This document shows, one piece after another, positions 24,088 to 33,063 of a stretch of DNA of 36,296 nucleotides; the first letter of the stretch is position 1; each line of letters starts with the position of its first letter. This stretch comes from Anabaena minutissima FACHB-250 (GTDB taxonomy: Bacteria; Cyanobacteriota; Cyanobacteriia; Cyanobacteriales; Nostocaceae). Both the position numbers and the translations under genes were made by a program. The notes beneath the pieces were generated by a model. That model saw only the letters and a list, made by a program, of their open reading frames with translations. It searched no databases and was not told where the DNA came from. The stretch covers positions 1-36,296 of the forward strand of contig NZ_JACJRG010000049.1 of the NCBI RefSeq assembly GCF_014697125.1, given 5' to 3'.

Positions 24088-26574
24088 GTTAGGTAAGCGG
24101 ATGAGTCGCCTCATCCACTTCCCTTCAAAACCGTGCGTGAAAGTTTGCCCTTCACACGGCTTCTCGTCTATCTGGCACTTGTCATGTGTACCACTTTATA
24201 CTTTGGAAACGGGATATGGAATATCCTCAATCCATAACCATTCAGTATTATTGATGTCGTGGTTTTGTTGCCCGTGAATCAGGTCATGGCAGACCGTATG
24301 TACTAACTCCAAGTTTACCCACGAGTTATTTCTGTGATTTAAGTCCTTATGGTGGACTTCCATTTGGGAAAAGGAGTGAAGTGTAGATTACAGTGAGGAC
24401 ACTTACCATTCTGTTGCTTCAGAAGGATAGCAATTCTGGAGGGCAGTTCCGGGTGTTTACCCATCCGTGACCCCCAGTAAGCCCAATCGCCGTCATAGGG
24501 ACTACGTTCACCAGCGACTTTTACGTATTGGTCGCGTGTTCTAGGGCTGATTACCTTAGTGTGAGCGTGCTTGATGAGTCTAATTTGACTGTCTTTGTCC
24601 ATAAATTGCCAACCAAGGTTGGAATCTAGCCCCCAGTATTTGGCGGCAATCCAATGTCCGTTTTTGTTGGCGTGACGGCGAACTGCCCAGCGTCTGAGTT
24701 TTTGGTAAAGAAGGTGGTCTAAGGTGCTGTAAGTTTCTTTACTATTACCTACTCGGTAATAGTTAGCCCATCCCCGTATCAGTGGGTTGAGACATTTAAT
24801 TAATGTCACTTGAGGGGCTGCTTTGCACCTATGTACCGTGGCTGCCAGATTTTGGGCGTGTTCTTTCACTTTCTTTCGGCTGGGTGTAATAAGGGTTTTG
24901 TATCCCTTTGCTGTATTCCGGGTCTGATGAATTCCTACTTGAAATTGGCGAATGTTAAAGCCTAAAAAGTCAAAACCTGTTTGGTATTCTTTACCACCGT
25001 CTAGTGTATGAGCTATACGGGTCTTGGCTTCTTTGAGTTCTAGTCCCAGGTCTTTGAGCCAGTCGGCGATAATTGTTTTACACTGGTTAATTACTTCTAA
25101 ATCGGTATGCAAAATGACAAAATCATCTGCGTACCGAATGAGACTGGCTGGACTGATTCTCACGGTTTTTTGGTTAACGTGAGTGTAGCCACCGGGGAAA
25201 GCCTGTTTAATACGGTTTTCCATTCCATGTAAGGCTATGTTGGCGAGGAGTGGTGAGATTGTCCCTCCTTGCGTTACACCAGAGGACGTTGAGGAATATT
25301 TTCCTCCGTCCATGACTCCAGCTAATAACCATGCCCGTAGTTGTCTACGGATGCTAGGGCTAGTATTTACCTTGTTTAACAACGCTTTGTGGCAGATTCG
25401 GTCAAAGCAGTTGGAAATATCAGCATCAAGCACCCATTTGGGTTTTTGGTTGATGTGATGCCAAATTGCTATCACCGCATCATGACATGAGCGTGCCGGA
25501 CGGAAGCCATAGTTGTTTGGCTCAAAACGAGCCTCCCATTCAGGTTCTAGCGTTAGTTTGACTAACGTTTGCAAGGCTCGGTCGTACATTACGGGTATTG
25601 AGAGTGGGCGTTTTTGGTCGCTCCCTGGTTTGGGTATCCAAACTCTACGGGTAGGTTTAGCTTTGTCGCCCAGTTGCAATTTTTGGGCTAGTTCTAGCCT
25701 TTGTTTGGGGATTAATGATTTTACCCCGTCTATGCCGGCTGTCTTTTTCCCTCTGTTTTCTTGCGTTACCCGTCGTACAGCTAGTAGCTTTGCTGACTTT
25801 GACTTTATCATTAGCCTTTGAAGCTTTCGGACTTTCTCAACTTCGCCACGACGTGAGGCTTGATAGATGCGCTTTTGCAGCTTGAAGACTCTCCGTTCTA
25901 GCTTTCGCCAGGGGATGTCTAACCATTCATACGTAGTCTTTAACTCGCTCATGACGTATTTACTGCTACTAATACCTCTATCTTCCAGATAGTCGTGCCT
26001 CCGTCTGCATATCCAAAGGGTTTCCCTTTGGCATTAGCTTCTGAGGCAATCCCGCCCCTGTATCTCATGCGGGTGACTCCCTGCTCAGTCTTCGACCTGA
26101 CTGAGAGAATATACAGGGGTTAATTCGTTCCTAATTTCCGTTTGGCGTTGGGGTTAGGCTCCTACAATCCGCCGGGTTACTTTTGGATGCTCCTATCAAG
26201 TAGCGAAGCTTGATAAGCAATTCACCTAAGACGTTTTGTCTGCTGCGTGTCAGCCTCATTTTCGCAGCGCCCAAATGACGACGGTTTTAGTAGGTTCCTG
26301 TTCGTAGCCATGCCCAACTGAGCTTGACCCTCGGCGACTGAGGCTCCGCCGAACTAGCCGTTTAACCCTGCTTCACACCATCGGTTGTCACGCGATCGCA
26401 TGAGGGTTATGCTTCACTCCAGCATCAGGGAGGAGCAGAATTGGTGTTGGTTTACCGCACTGCTACGGAAATTAAGTTGTCTTGGTTCAGTTTGGATTTC
26501 TCCTCTCTTTTGAACCAATCCCTCTTATTGAGCATATTTACTCATTCCGAGGAACGAATCGCACCCGCCAAAGA
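24088..26574 (-). mobile_element. Group II intron (full-length, minus strand)
   Basis: The 5' end is placed at 26574, where the minus strand reads GTGCGATTCG, fitting the GUGYG consensus. Domain V is clear at about 24127-24162: GCCGTGTGAAGG, then CTTTCACGCACGGTT. Domain VI (GGATGAGGCGACTCATCC) ends in CTTACCTAAC, so the 3' end is near 24088. The reverse transcriptase gene lies in domain IV. The left flanking exon ends in a small hairpin, CGCCATCTTTGGCG, and the right exon begins AAAGTTTTTT, so the insertion site resembles an intrinsic terminator. Exact ends need alignment. Confidence 0.78.
24196..25952 (-). CDS. ltrA: Group II intron reverse transcriptase/maturase with a frameshifted HNH domain
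   Basis: An intron-encoded protein that would splice and retrotranspose its intron. RT motifs run from GIDGVKSLIP through GRPARSCHDA-type positions to the catalytic LIRYADDFVIL and FDFLGFNIRQF, then the maturase (X) domain LKCLNPLIRGWANYYR. The HNH region begins with CPHCNLHFTPF, but the frame is lost at the A4 run at 24369-24372 and the uninterrupted frame stops at 24339. One added base restores MEVHHKDLNHRNNSWVNLEL and HTVCHDLIHG down to 24196. RT and maturase look intact, so splicing may work while endonuclease-dependent homing may not. A sequencing error in the homopolymer is an alternative. Confidence 0.85.
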
Positions 26575-27237
26575 TGGCGTACTGTGCGTCAGAAAAAGAT
26601 GGATTACAGAGTTTATTCGTTTATAAGCGTGTTTAATTTGATTGGCTAAAAATCGGGAGATTTGAGAGAAGTTTTGGTCACTGTTGGGATTTATTGGGGA
26701 TTTGGGAGTTAATGATAATATCTGTTAATTCTCTTCTATACTTAGTTAAAAAGGTCACAAAGAAATTGGGATTTTGGGGTTTAGTTGGGGGGAATATTGG
26801 GTGTAATTGGTGAGTCTGAGGATTTAGCATCAATTGCATAAATGAACAAATAAAAGCACAATTGTAATTATTATTAATAAATGCTGAAACCATTGCCTGA
26901 TAAGAGTTTTACTTTGTTAAAAGCAATTGTTAATTAGAGGTCAAAAAATGAGGAAAATTTTTTTGTGAATTTAATGTTGAGTGTTGGTTCTGTTTCAAGT
27001 GGAATACAAGGCGTTCACTTTGTTTAATCTCTTGAAGATGAACTCTCTGCCCTACACCTTGTGATCATCAACTTTAAGCCTGATAAAATCAGGAGCGAAA
27101 AATCTGAATGTTTGATGAGCCAGGGGTAAGCGGGAGCAAGCAAGGAGCGAAGTTACAATTAAATGAGCGCGGTGAACTACCAATAGCAACACTTGTTAAG
27201 TTACCTGTCAATGATTGGTTATAAGAGGGGATGAAGT
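26575..27237. other. Gene-free stretch with a G-rich tract
   Basis: I see no convincing gene here. The plus strand is G-rich at 26660-26810, with a potential quadruplex at 26768-26801 (G-runs of 3, 4, 6 and 3 with loops of 5, 7 and 6). TTGGGATTT-like units recur at 26687, 26698 and 26766. The stretch from 26880 to 27000 is AT-rich. Confidence 0.5.
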
Positions 27238-28218
27238 ATGGGAGAAGCTAAACGCAGAAAACAGCTTTTGGGTGATGTCTACGGTTCACAAGTTATAGAA
27301 AAATGCCCCATACCTTCAGAAATTAGCCTTGGATATGTGAGTGATGAAGCATTGGCGACCACAAAAGCCCAACTGCATAGGATGCCATTCGATTTTAAAT
27401 CCACCTTTTTTATCGCCTTGACAAAAGCTAAAACTATAGTTGAGCCAGGAATTGTTTTCTCTGAAGCTCTAAAGTTTTCCGGTGGGGTCGGTGTCGAAGT
27501 TACATTCCGCTCCGACATTGAAACTTTTATCAAATCCCGGTGTAATAGTTGCCCTGTAGCTTTTGGTCAACTGCAAGTAGTACCAAGACTAAAAGCTTTT
27601 CTGGAACGCTACCCAGATATCAAAATTGATTTGATGATGGCAGATCACTTTGTAGACTTGATAGAAGAAGGGGTGGATTTGGCAATTCGGATTGGCAAGG
27701 TGCAGGATACTTCACTGATTACACAACGCATTGGGACTACACGGCGAATCACAATTGGACATCAATCTTACTTTGAGCGAGCAGGTGAACCGCAAACACC
27801 AGAAGATTTGGTCAAGCATAACTGTATTGTTTATACCCGCCTTGCTACAGGTAATGAATGGCATTTTCAAGGAACTTCAGGAGTCATCCAAGTTGCGGTG
27901 AGTGGCAATTTTCAGGCGAATAACTCTACTGCCATTCGAGCCGCCGTGTGTGCCGGCTTAGGGATTGCGGTTTCTCCGGTCTGGTTATTTGGTGATGCCC
28001 TGGGTGATGGCAATCTAAAAGTGATTCTCAAAGACTATCAACCTGTCCCACTACCAATTTACGCTGTCTATCGTCGAGGTCAATTTGTGCCAGCTAAAGT
28101 GCTTTGTTTGATTGATTTCCTGTCTAATGAGTTTAAGCTAGATCCCTGGGTATCAGATTATGGGCAATCTCAAGTGATTAATGGGAGCAGATTGAGAAAT
28201 AATTCTCTTCTGCTTTAA
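27238..28218 (+). CDS. Chimeric ORF: MGEAKRRK-type N-terminus joined to a LysR substrate-binding domain
   Basis: A 326-residue ORF whose two halves come from different families. Residues 1-16 (MGEAKRRKQLLGDVYG) match small cyanobacterial proteins of unknown function, and up to about 100 the sequence is unlike any LysR part. From about 108 (AFGQLQVVPRLKAFLERYPD) to 310 it is a LysR-type effector-binding domain: FVDLIEEGVDLAIRIG, LVKHNCIVYTRLATGNEW, IRAAVCAGLGIAVSPVW. The N-terminal HTH of LysR regulators is absent, so it cannot bind DNA in the usual way. It is probably a fusion left by recombination; it may be non-functional or act as a ligand-binding decoy. An AGAGGGGATGA-like site precedes ATG 27238. 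Confidence 0.7.
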   Translation: MGEAKRRKQLLGDVYGSQVIEKCPIPSEISLGYVSDEALATTKAQLHRMPFDFKSTFFIALTKAKTIVEPGIVFSEALKFSGGVGVEVTFRSDIETFIKSRCNSCPVAFGQLQVVPRLKAFLERYPDIKIDLMMADHFVDLIEEGVDLAIRIGKVQDTSLITQRIGTTRRITIGHQSYFERAGEPQTPEDLVKHNCIVYTRLATGNEWHFQGTSGVIQVAVSGNFQANNSTAIRAAVCAGLGIAVSPVWLFGDALGDGNLKVILKDYQPVPLPIYAVYRRGQFVPAKVLCLIDFLSNEFKLDPWVSDYGQSQVINGSRLRNNSLLL

Positions 28219-28804
28219 GCTGTTAAAATTCAAATTTGGGATAGATAGTAAATGCTATACGTTGGGTCTGGCTCCCAGATACTTTCAAACACTAGACTTT
28301 CCTACCAATTAGCTGACAGACGATTAAAAGCAATTGTCCGAGAATGGCTTTCTCTGAGAACGGTCAGCTTAAAACGAGTTAGCAGCAGCAATGGGGGATT
28401 AACACGGGTAAAAGCACACATACTAAAAATAAAAAATTAATCAAGAGTGAATTTATTCATCAGGTGTAACTAAAGGCATCACGCCCAATGTGTGATTAGT
28501 ACAGCTAATCAGTGTTTATTGAGTTGATATGAGCGATTTGGTAAATTAAAAAAATCCTTGGGGGTTGAATCTCAGAATGGTAAGCACCTGATTTTTCAGA
28601 AATTCACCCTTCTTCAAATGTGTAGTGAGTTCACATTAATAATTATTTACTCTCTCAAAAATATTGTGATTTAAAAGCGACAATATTCCCAATCAGTTGA
28701 GCATTAGTAAGCCTGTTATATAATTCTAGGAAAGATAAAAGCCATCAATCAAGTCTGAAAGCTAGGCTCTGAGGATTTTACGAATTTTTTCCTGAAAAAA
28801 ATTC
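28219..28804. other. Non-coding stretch before repeat array C
   Basis: I see no recognisable gene. A 62-codon frame at 28252-28440 has no homology that I recognise and an ordinary composition. The stretch is AT-rich toward the array. Confidence 0.4.
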
Positions 28805-28947
28805 AATGGAGCCAAATGGAGTCAAATAGAGCCAACTTTGGTTAGAAAAAATCAGTCATTATATAAGCTATGGTAATAATTAGGCTCCAAATGTCTCCAA
28901 ATTGCTCCAAGTGACTCCAAAATTTCAATTAAAGAATAATTGAAATT
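28805..28947. repeat. Repeat array C: 10-bp repeats in two inverted clusters, plus a 10-bp palindrome
   Basis: Cluster 1 (28805-28834) holds AATGGAGCCA, AATGGAGTCA, AATAGAGCCA. Cluster 2 (28883-28922) holds GGCTCCAAAT, GTCTCCAAAT, TGCTCCAAGT, GACTCCAAAA, the same unit in reverse complement. A 48-bp AT-rich spacer separates them. AATTTCAATT / AATTGAAATT (28921-28947) follows as a perfect hairpin. The pitch is one helical turn, so it looks like a protein-binding array. Confidence 0.72.
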
Positions 28948-29213
28948 AATATTTATTGAAGTCAATACTGACAATATAATTTTTACCGGGAGCTATTGAA
29001 GTATTAGCTCTCAGTAGAAACCACCTGTAATTGACGATTACACGAAATAGCCCAATTGTGTAATAAGGCAGACTGTTCAAAACTAATTCTCTACTTGCTT
29101 TAAGCAACGTAAGGAAAACATTTTTCAATTTGGCTTGGAAAGTCAGACCGACAAAGCAAATTGAGAGGAGCGACTACACACACGTATTGTACGGCATTGC
29201 CTGCTAGAAATCT

Positions 29214-31337
29214 CTATGCTAAAACTTTGTCAAGTCTTTCTAGAACAAATTTTGGTATCTCAACTTCTGTTTTTTTAGCTAAACAACAGTCTCTCACAGC
29301 TAATAAAAAATCTCGAATAGTTTCAATGGGGAGAGAATCTACTTTGAGTAAAAATTCTTGCCAGCGGTCAGTATGATCTTTATTAATATCTAATAAATAT
29401 AGCGCAGCAAGATACTCTGCAATAGGATCTAGCACAAAGCGAATTCTCTCTTCGGGACTTTGCCGTTGGACAATTCCTAAGTGGTTTTCATCTAAATTTT
29501 CTAATCTAACTTTGGCATCTTCACCACCGAGTACTGCCAAAATATCATCAACTGTTGCTGAATTGGGTTGGTAAGTTTTTTTTAGGCACTCCCAAGCAAT
29601 AATTTTGACATCTTGGCGTACAGTAGAATTACTTGATTGAGGATTTTTACTGTCCAGATTCTGGTTGAGTTCATTCAAATAGCTGAGGATAAGATTAGGG
29701 ATAGAGGTAGGAAAGTTTTGATCTTCCCCACTCTCTTTAGCTGTGATCATCTGTTTTGCATAAAGTTTTGCCAGCAGTACTGTAACTTCTCGCTGTCCTG
29801 CAATCTCTTTAAGGTGAGCGCAGGCTCTAAGGAAGGCATCATCGGAGTACAACGACCGCTTATCTAGTTTACTGAGATACTCACTAATAAAAAGAGTTAG
29901 TAGTTCAGCATTAAGCGCACAAGGTTTAAGACAAGTTTTAATAGTCGTTCCCAGAATTTTTTCATTGCGGGAGGTGATAACAACTGCATTAGCAGGTAAG
30001 TCAGCAACACCTGCTTTAATTGCTTCCTGGGTTTCAGGTTTCAGTTCCGAAAAATGATCAACAATAACGAGAATACGTCGATCAACCAAAAGCCGAACCA
30101 CGAGTTCCTCAGAAATTAATTCCTTGTCAGTGGTGAGCAAGCGCAACTCTCTGCGAATGGCTTCTTTTAATCGTTTCTCCTTCGGCACTTCAAAATCCAG
30201 TTCTTCTTCGATTAGGACTGGGAGCATCAGGTGTTTACAGAGCCGTTCTGCCTCATCAGAAGCCATTGCCCAGTTCGCAATCTGGCAGGCAATACTGGTT
30301 TTTCCAGTTCCTCCTTCGCCGTAAATTAGTACCCTGAATACTTCATTTGCAAAAATAGACTGAAGGTTTTGATGAGTTAGTTTCTGCGTCTTGCCATCAA
30401 TAATAATCGGAATAGAGAAGAAGTGAATTTGGCGATCGCTGACTGTCCCCTTCAAAGAAAATCGCTCTCTAGCTGACTTTATACGCATCGCTACCCAAGC
30501 ATCTAGTACTCTGGGACGATACTTGAGATAGCGCACAATCTCAAATGGCAATTCAACAGGTTTCAGCCAAGAGAGTTTGAGTTCTGTGGGCAACAATAAT
30601 AGCCATTGAGGACGAAGCCAAAGCGTTCCTCCATACAAAATCACAAAAATAACAGTAGTGTGTAACCAAGGATTTTTCTGAAGAAAATCAGTGATCTGCT
30701 TGGTCAAACGAGATTCGTATTCGCGCTTGAGAAACTTTTGCGCTGCACTAATATTTGCCGCAGGACTTTGTGCAAAACCCTGATCAGCAGTACTGAGAGC
30801 CGTGTATGCCTGATTTAAGTCCGATATTGCTTTTTTCAATTGTTCTAAAGATAGGGTGTCTGCCTTATTTTGCAGACTCTGCCCCACTTGCTGTAAAGAA
30901 CGGGCGGCCGTTGATTTCATGTCACGTTCTCTACTGTCTGTCAATGTTTCTACAAGTGCAGGAATAACTCGTGTTTCAATAACCGCAGGTGCAGCATTAT
31001 CGGATTTTGCACTAACGCTTCCAATGACTGAAATAATCCAGAATTTTGTCTTTAAATTTTTTTCTACCTTTAATTGCTTGACCAGTGCTGTCATAGCATT
31101 TTTAACTTTGGTGGCTGAGACACCTTGATCAAGCTGCTGCACTGCTTTTAAACGTTCTTTCTCATTCTGACTCTCAAGTTGCTCAATAGAGTCCGCCGCC
31201 TCTGCATTGGATAATTTAGCGTTTGCAGAACTCACAAGTGAGACAGACAAAAGTAGGCAAATAGCACTCATCTTCAGAATTGCGACGCACCTGGAGAGGT
31301 TACGGTGCTTTAGAACCCCACTAGGGTATATAAACAT
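29214..31337 (-). CDS. Membrane-anchored NACHT NTPase with exported helical-repeat domain
   Basis: A 707-residue protein from ATG 31337; an upstream TTG at 31349 is possible. The N-terminus has an export signal, MSAICLLLSVSLVSSANA, followed by about 160 residues of HEAT-like helical repeats (SIEQLESQNEKERLKAVQQL; VIPALVETLTDSRERDMKS). A single membrane span (WLHTTVIFVILYGGTLWL, about 224-242) separates this from a cytoplasmic NACHT-type NTPase with Walker A GEGGTGKTS (340-348) and Walker B ILVIVDHFSEL (about 422-432). The C-terminal 150 residues are helical. The topology suggests an outside sensor and an inside STAND ATPase. Bacterial NACHT proteins include anti-phage factors, but this architecture and function are unproven. 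Confidence 0.82.
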   Translation of the reverse strand: MFIYPSGVLKHRNLSRCVAILKMSAICLLLSVSLVSSANAKLSNAEAADSIEQLESQNEKERLKAVQQLDQGVSATKVKNAMTALVKQLKVEKNLKTKFWIISVIGSVSAKSDNAAPAVIETRVIPALVETLTDSRERDMKSTAARSLQQVGQSLQNKADTLSLEQLKKAISDLNQAYTALSTADQGFAQSPAANISAAQKFLKREYESRLTKQITDFLQKNPWLHTTVIFVILYGGTLWLRPQWLLLLPTELKLSWLKPVELPFEIVRYLKYRPRVLDAWVAMRIKSARERFSLKGTVSDRQIHFFSIPIIIDGKTQKLTHQNLQSIFANEVFRVLIYGEGGTGKTSIACQIANWAMASDEAERLCKHLMLPVLIEEELDFEVPKEKRLKEAIRRELRLLTTDKELISEELVVRLLVDRRILVIVDHFSELKPETQEAIKAGVADLPANAVVITSRNEKILGTTIKTCLKPCALNAELLTLFISEYLSKLDKRSLYSDDAFLRACAHLKEIAGQREVTVLLAKLYAKQMITAKESGEDQNFPTSIPNLILSYLNELNQNLDSKNPQSSNSTVRQDVKIIAWECLKKTYQPNSATVDDILAVLGGEDAKVRLENLDENHLGIVQRQSPEERIRFVLDPIAEYLAALYLLDINKDHTDRWQEFLLKVDSLPIETIRDFLLAVRDCCLAKKTEVEIPKFVLERLDKVLA

Positions 31338-31377
31338 AGAAATGCACAAAATATAACTAGTTGAACAACTCTTTAAA

Positions 31378-31441
31378 AAGAATCTTTCTGAGCGCGCTCA
31401 GAAAGATTCTTCACGTATCTCTTGAGCTACGTGAAGAATCT
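31378..31441 (-). promoter_or_regulatory. Two overlapping hairpins: terminator/antiterminator candidate upstream of the NACHT gene
   Basis: Segment 31378-31411 is a perfect 34-bp palindrome (arms AAGAATCTTTCTGAGCG / CGCTCAGAAAGATTCTT). On the minus strand it is followed by a T5 tract, giving a terminator. Overlapping it, AGATTCTTCACGTA (31404-31417) pairs with TACGTGAAGAATCT (31428-31441) around a 10-base loop. The hairpins share 31404-31411, so only one can form. The RNA is read from the small gene at 31722 toward the NACHT gene. Confidence 0.7.
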
Positions 31442-31476
31442 ATTATTTGATATTTTGTAAACTTCTTACTTATTAG

Positions 31477-31722
31477 TTAGCCATAAGTTGGGGAATTTTC
31501 TAGCTCTTGTGAACTATTTGCAATGCAAATTTGGTGGGTAGTTCCTGTGGCTAAGTTAAAAGTACCGCTAGGAGGTGTCAAAACTCCACCATTGTAAGAA
31601 ACAGGAAGAATTCTATTTAGCGAACGGAATAACATAAAATATCCTCCTTCATCAATTGGTAGAGAATTGAGGGGTTTAAAATGACCATTACGCCACTCTG
31701 CTTGTATATCAAATACTGCCAT
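31477..31722 (-). CDS. Small hypothetical protein upstream of the NACHT gene
   Basis: An 81-residue protein, MAVFDIQAEWRNGHFKPLNS then a hydrophobic patch GGYFMLFRSLNRILPVSYNG and a glycine- and threonine-rich middle (PPSGTFNLATGTTHQICIAN). Two short beta-rich halves are likely. A good AAGGATGAGAG site precedes ATG 31722. It is on the same strand as the NACHT gene, 140 bp upstream, with the attenuator-like hairpins between. It might be a leader or regulatory protein for that gene. Family not recognised. Confidence 0.6.
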   Translation of the reverse strand: MAVFDIQAEWRNGHFKPLNSLPIDEGGYFMLFRSLNRILPVSYNGGVLTPPSGTFNLATGTTHQICIANSSQELENSPTYG

Positions 31723-31818
31723 TTGCTCTCATCCTTATAAGTAAAATTGCTTGACACTTATATATATCAAAGCTTGATCAAGCAATTACGCAAAAGCAAT
31801 TAAAATAAATATGACCGC

Positions 31819-31911
31819 GCAACAAAGGTGAACAACATTGGCTTCTATCCTTGTTGACATATATAGCTTTGAAGCCAATAAGGACTACCATTGCTTAATT
31901 TTTGCTTACTG
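31819..31911. repeat. Dispersed direct repeat, copy 2
   Basis: This is the second copy of the repeat at 103-195; block 31879-31911 is identical over 33 bp. In this copy ATTGGCTTC (31837-31845) and GAAGCCAAT (31871-31879) form a perfect 9-bp inverted repeat that copy 1 does not keep. It lies just beyond the 3' end of the proline-rich gene that diverges from parA2. Confidence 0.75.
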
Positions 31912-31951
31912 CTGCTAAATTCCATAAACAAGGTTCTAAGCACAAAAAACC

Positions 31952-32806
31952 TCACTGTCGATATGTGTAGATACTCAAATAGTGATCCGTTGATGTTAGA
32001 CGTGGTATTGGTTGCAAAATGACAAGTAAGTAATTACCATTTTTTAGCGATTGAATGGCCAAACTAATAATCTCAAAATTCAAAAACCAAGATTCCGAAG
32101 AATTGAAAGGGATAGCTATAGATAACTTTATGCCTACAGATAATGGGTAGGAATCAAGTATTTTCGATATCTCTACCGTTTTCAGAACATCTAGATATTT
32201 TTTACCATCTAAATCTGGGTAGCCTTGGTTAATAATTTCATCAAGTACCCTGATTTTGTATTTTCCAGAACTAAGTAATGAAATGTCGATCGTGTTGTGT
32301 GGTCTAAGTATTTTGGGTGCTGGCGGTGGTGGTAGTGCTGGCGGTTTTTGAGATGGTGTTGGTGCTTGAGGAATCTTTTCCAGTGATACAGCGATGGCTC
32401 TACCAGATACACTATGAAAAGCCGTGCTAAGTGTCGGTAATTCTCTTGTTATTCTGTCGTACCAAAGCGATTTGCACTGTATTATTGCAGATTCACCATC
32501 ATAATCATGTAAAAAACACATTTGCCCTAATAATGCCCTAGTGGGAACTTTAGGAATATTTGCCAAAACACGCTGCCATATAACAGTGAGGTCATACTTT
32601 GGTGTTGGTGGTTTAGGTGGACTTGGGGGTAGTGGTGGCGGTGGCGGTAGTGTGTTTTGGGCAAAAAACTCCTCAGCATCCCACAAAGAATCGAAATCAG
32701 CAACTTTTTTCAAAATTTTGTAGCAGCCCCTATCAAATCGGACTTCGTATCCTTTCTCTGCTGCAATTTTTTTGAGTTTGGCTAGGGTTAATCTATTCAT
32801 GTTCAA
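31952..32806 (-). CDS. Proline-rich protein with a DnaX (tau) C-terminal-like domain
   Basis: A 284-residue protein. An N-terminal helical module (1-50) is followed by a proline-rich linker (53-69, PPPPPLPPSPPKPP). The domain at 72-143 (VIWQRVLANIPKVPTRALLG, then FLHDYDGESAIIQCKSLWYD and STAFHSVSGRAIAVSLE) resembles the domain IV/V region of the DNA polymerase III tau subunit of cyanobacteria (WxxVLxxL...TRALLxQ). A second proline-rich linker (147-165) leads to a C-terminal alpha/beta domain of unknown type. It may contact the host replisome. The tau similarity is from memory and should be confirmed. The gene diverges from parA2 with a 257-bp gap. Confidence 0.65.
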   Translation of the reverse strand: MNMNRLTLAKLKKIAAEKGYEVRFDRGCYKILKKVADFDSLWDAEEFFAQNTLPPPPPLPPSPPKPPTPKYDLTVIWQRVLANIPKVPTRALLGQMCFLHDYDGESAIIQCKSLWYDRITRELPTLSTAFHSVSGRAIAVSLEKIPQAPTPSQKPPALPPPPAPKILRPHNTIDISLLSSGKYKIRVLDEIINQGYPDLDGKKYLDVLKTVEISKILDSYPLSVGIKLSIAIPFNSSESWFLNFEIISLAIQSLKNGNYLLVILQPIPRLTSTDHYLSIYTYRQ

Positions 32807-33063
32807 TCGTACTCATTAAGCCAGTTTTTGCTGCCGTCCCGACATTGCCAACGTTGTTTACCCTGTGCTTGTCCATTTTTTTTTACATTCTCGCTTTTTG
32901 TAGAGCGACTTTCTTATTTGGACAAAGCAGTATATTCAATACTGTTTGCTATGATTCAAACAATCATTGACCTGCTTCACTACTAAGTATGTAAGTATTG
33001 TGACATTCTAGACAGTTATCAGTAGCAATAGCTTAAGCTAAACTAACTCTAGTTGCTTCATTA
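32807..33063. promoter_or_regulatory. Divergent promoter region upstream of parA2
   Basis: A 257-bp AT-rich intergenic segment between two divergent genes. It contains the dyad CAGTAT-ATTCA-ATACTG near 32927-32943, a short AACGTTG palindrome-like site at about 32850-32860 and a T9 tract at about 32877. Autoregulation by ParA2/ParB2 is plausible, but the site is not defined. Confidence 0.4.

Noticed and set aside
26449..26459. Intron 5' end at the GTGCGG on the minus strand (26459).
   Set aside because: The GTGCG at 26574 fits the intron consensus better and leaves a normal length of domain I; the inner GTGCGG looks like part of domain I.
26441..26626. Plus-strand ORF crossing the 5' end of the group II intron.
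   Set aside because: It overlaps the structured domain I RNA of the intron and has no homology.
26678..26893. A 71-codon minus-strand frame in the G-rich stretch.
   Set aside because: The protein is low in complexity (Asn/Pro-rich) and follows from the C-rich strand composition.
28252..28440. A 62-codon frame after the LysR chimera.
   Set aside because: No homology recognised, unremarkable composition and no clear ribosome-binding site.
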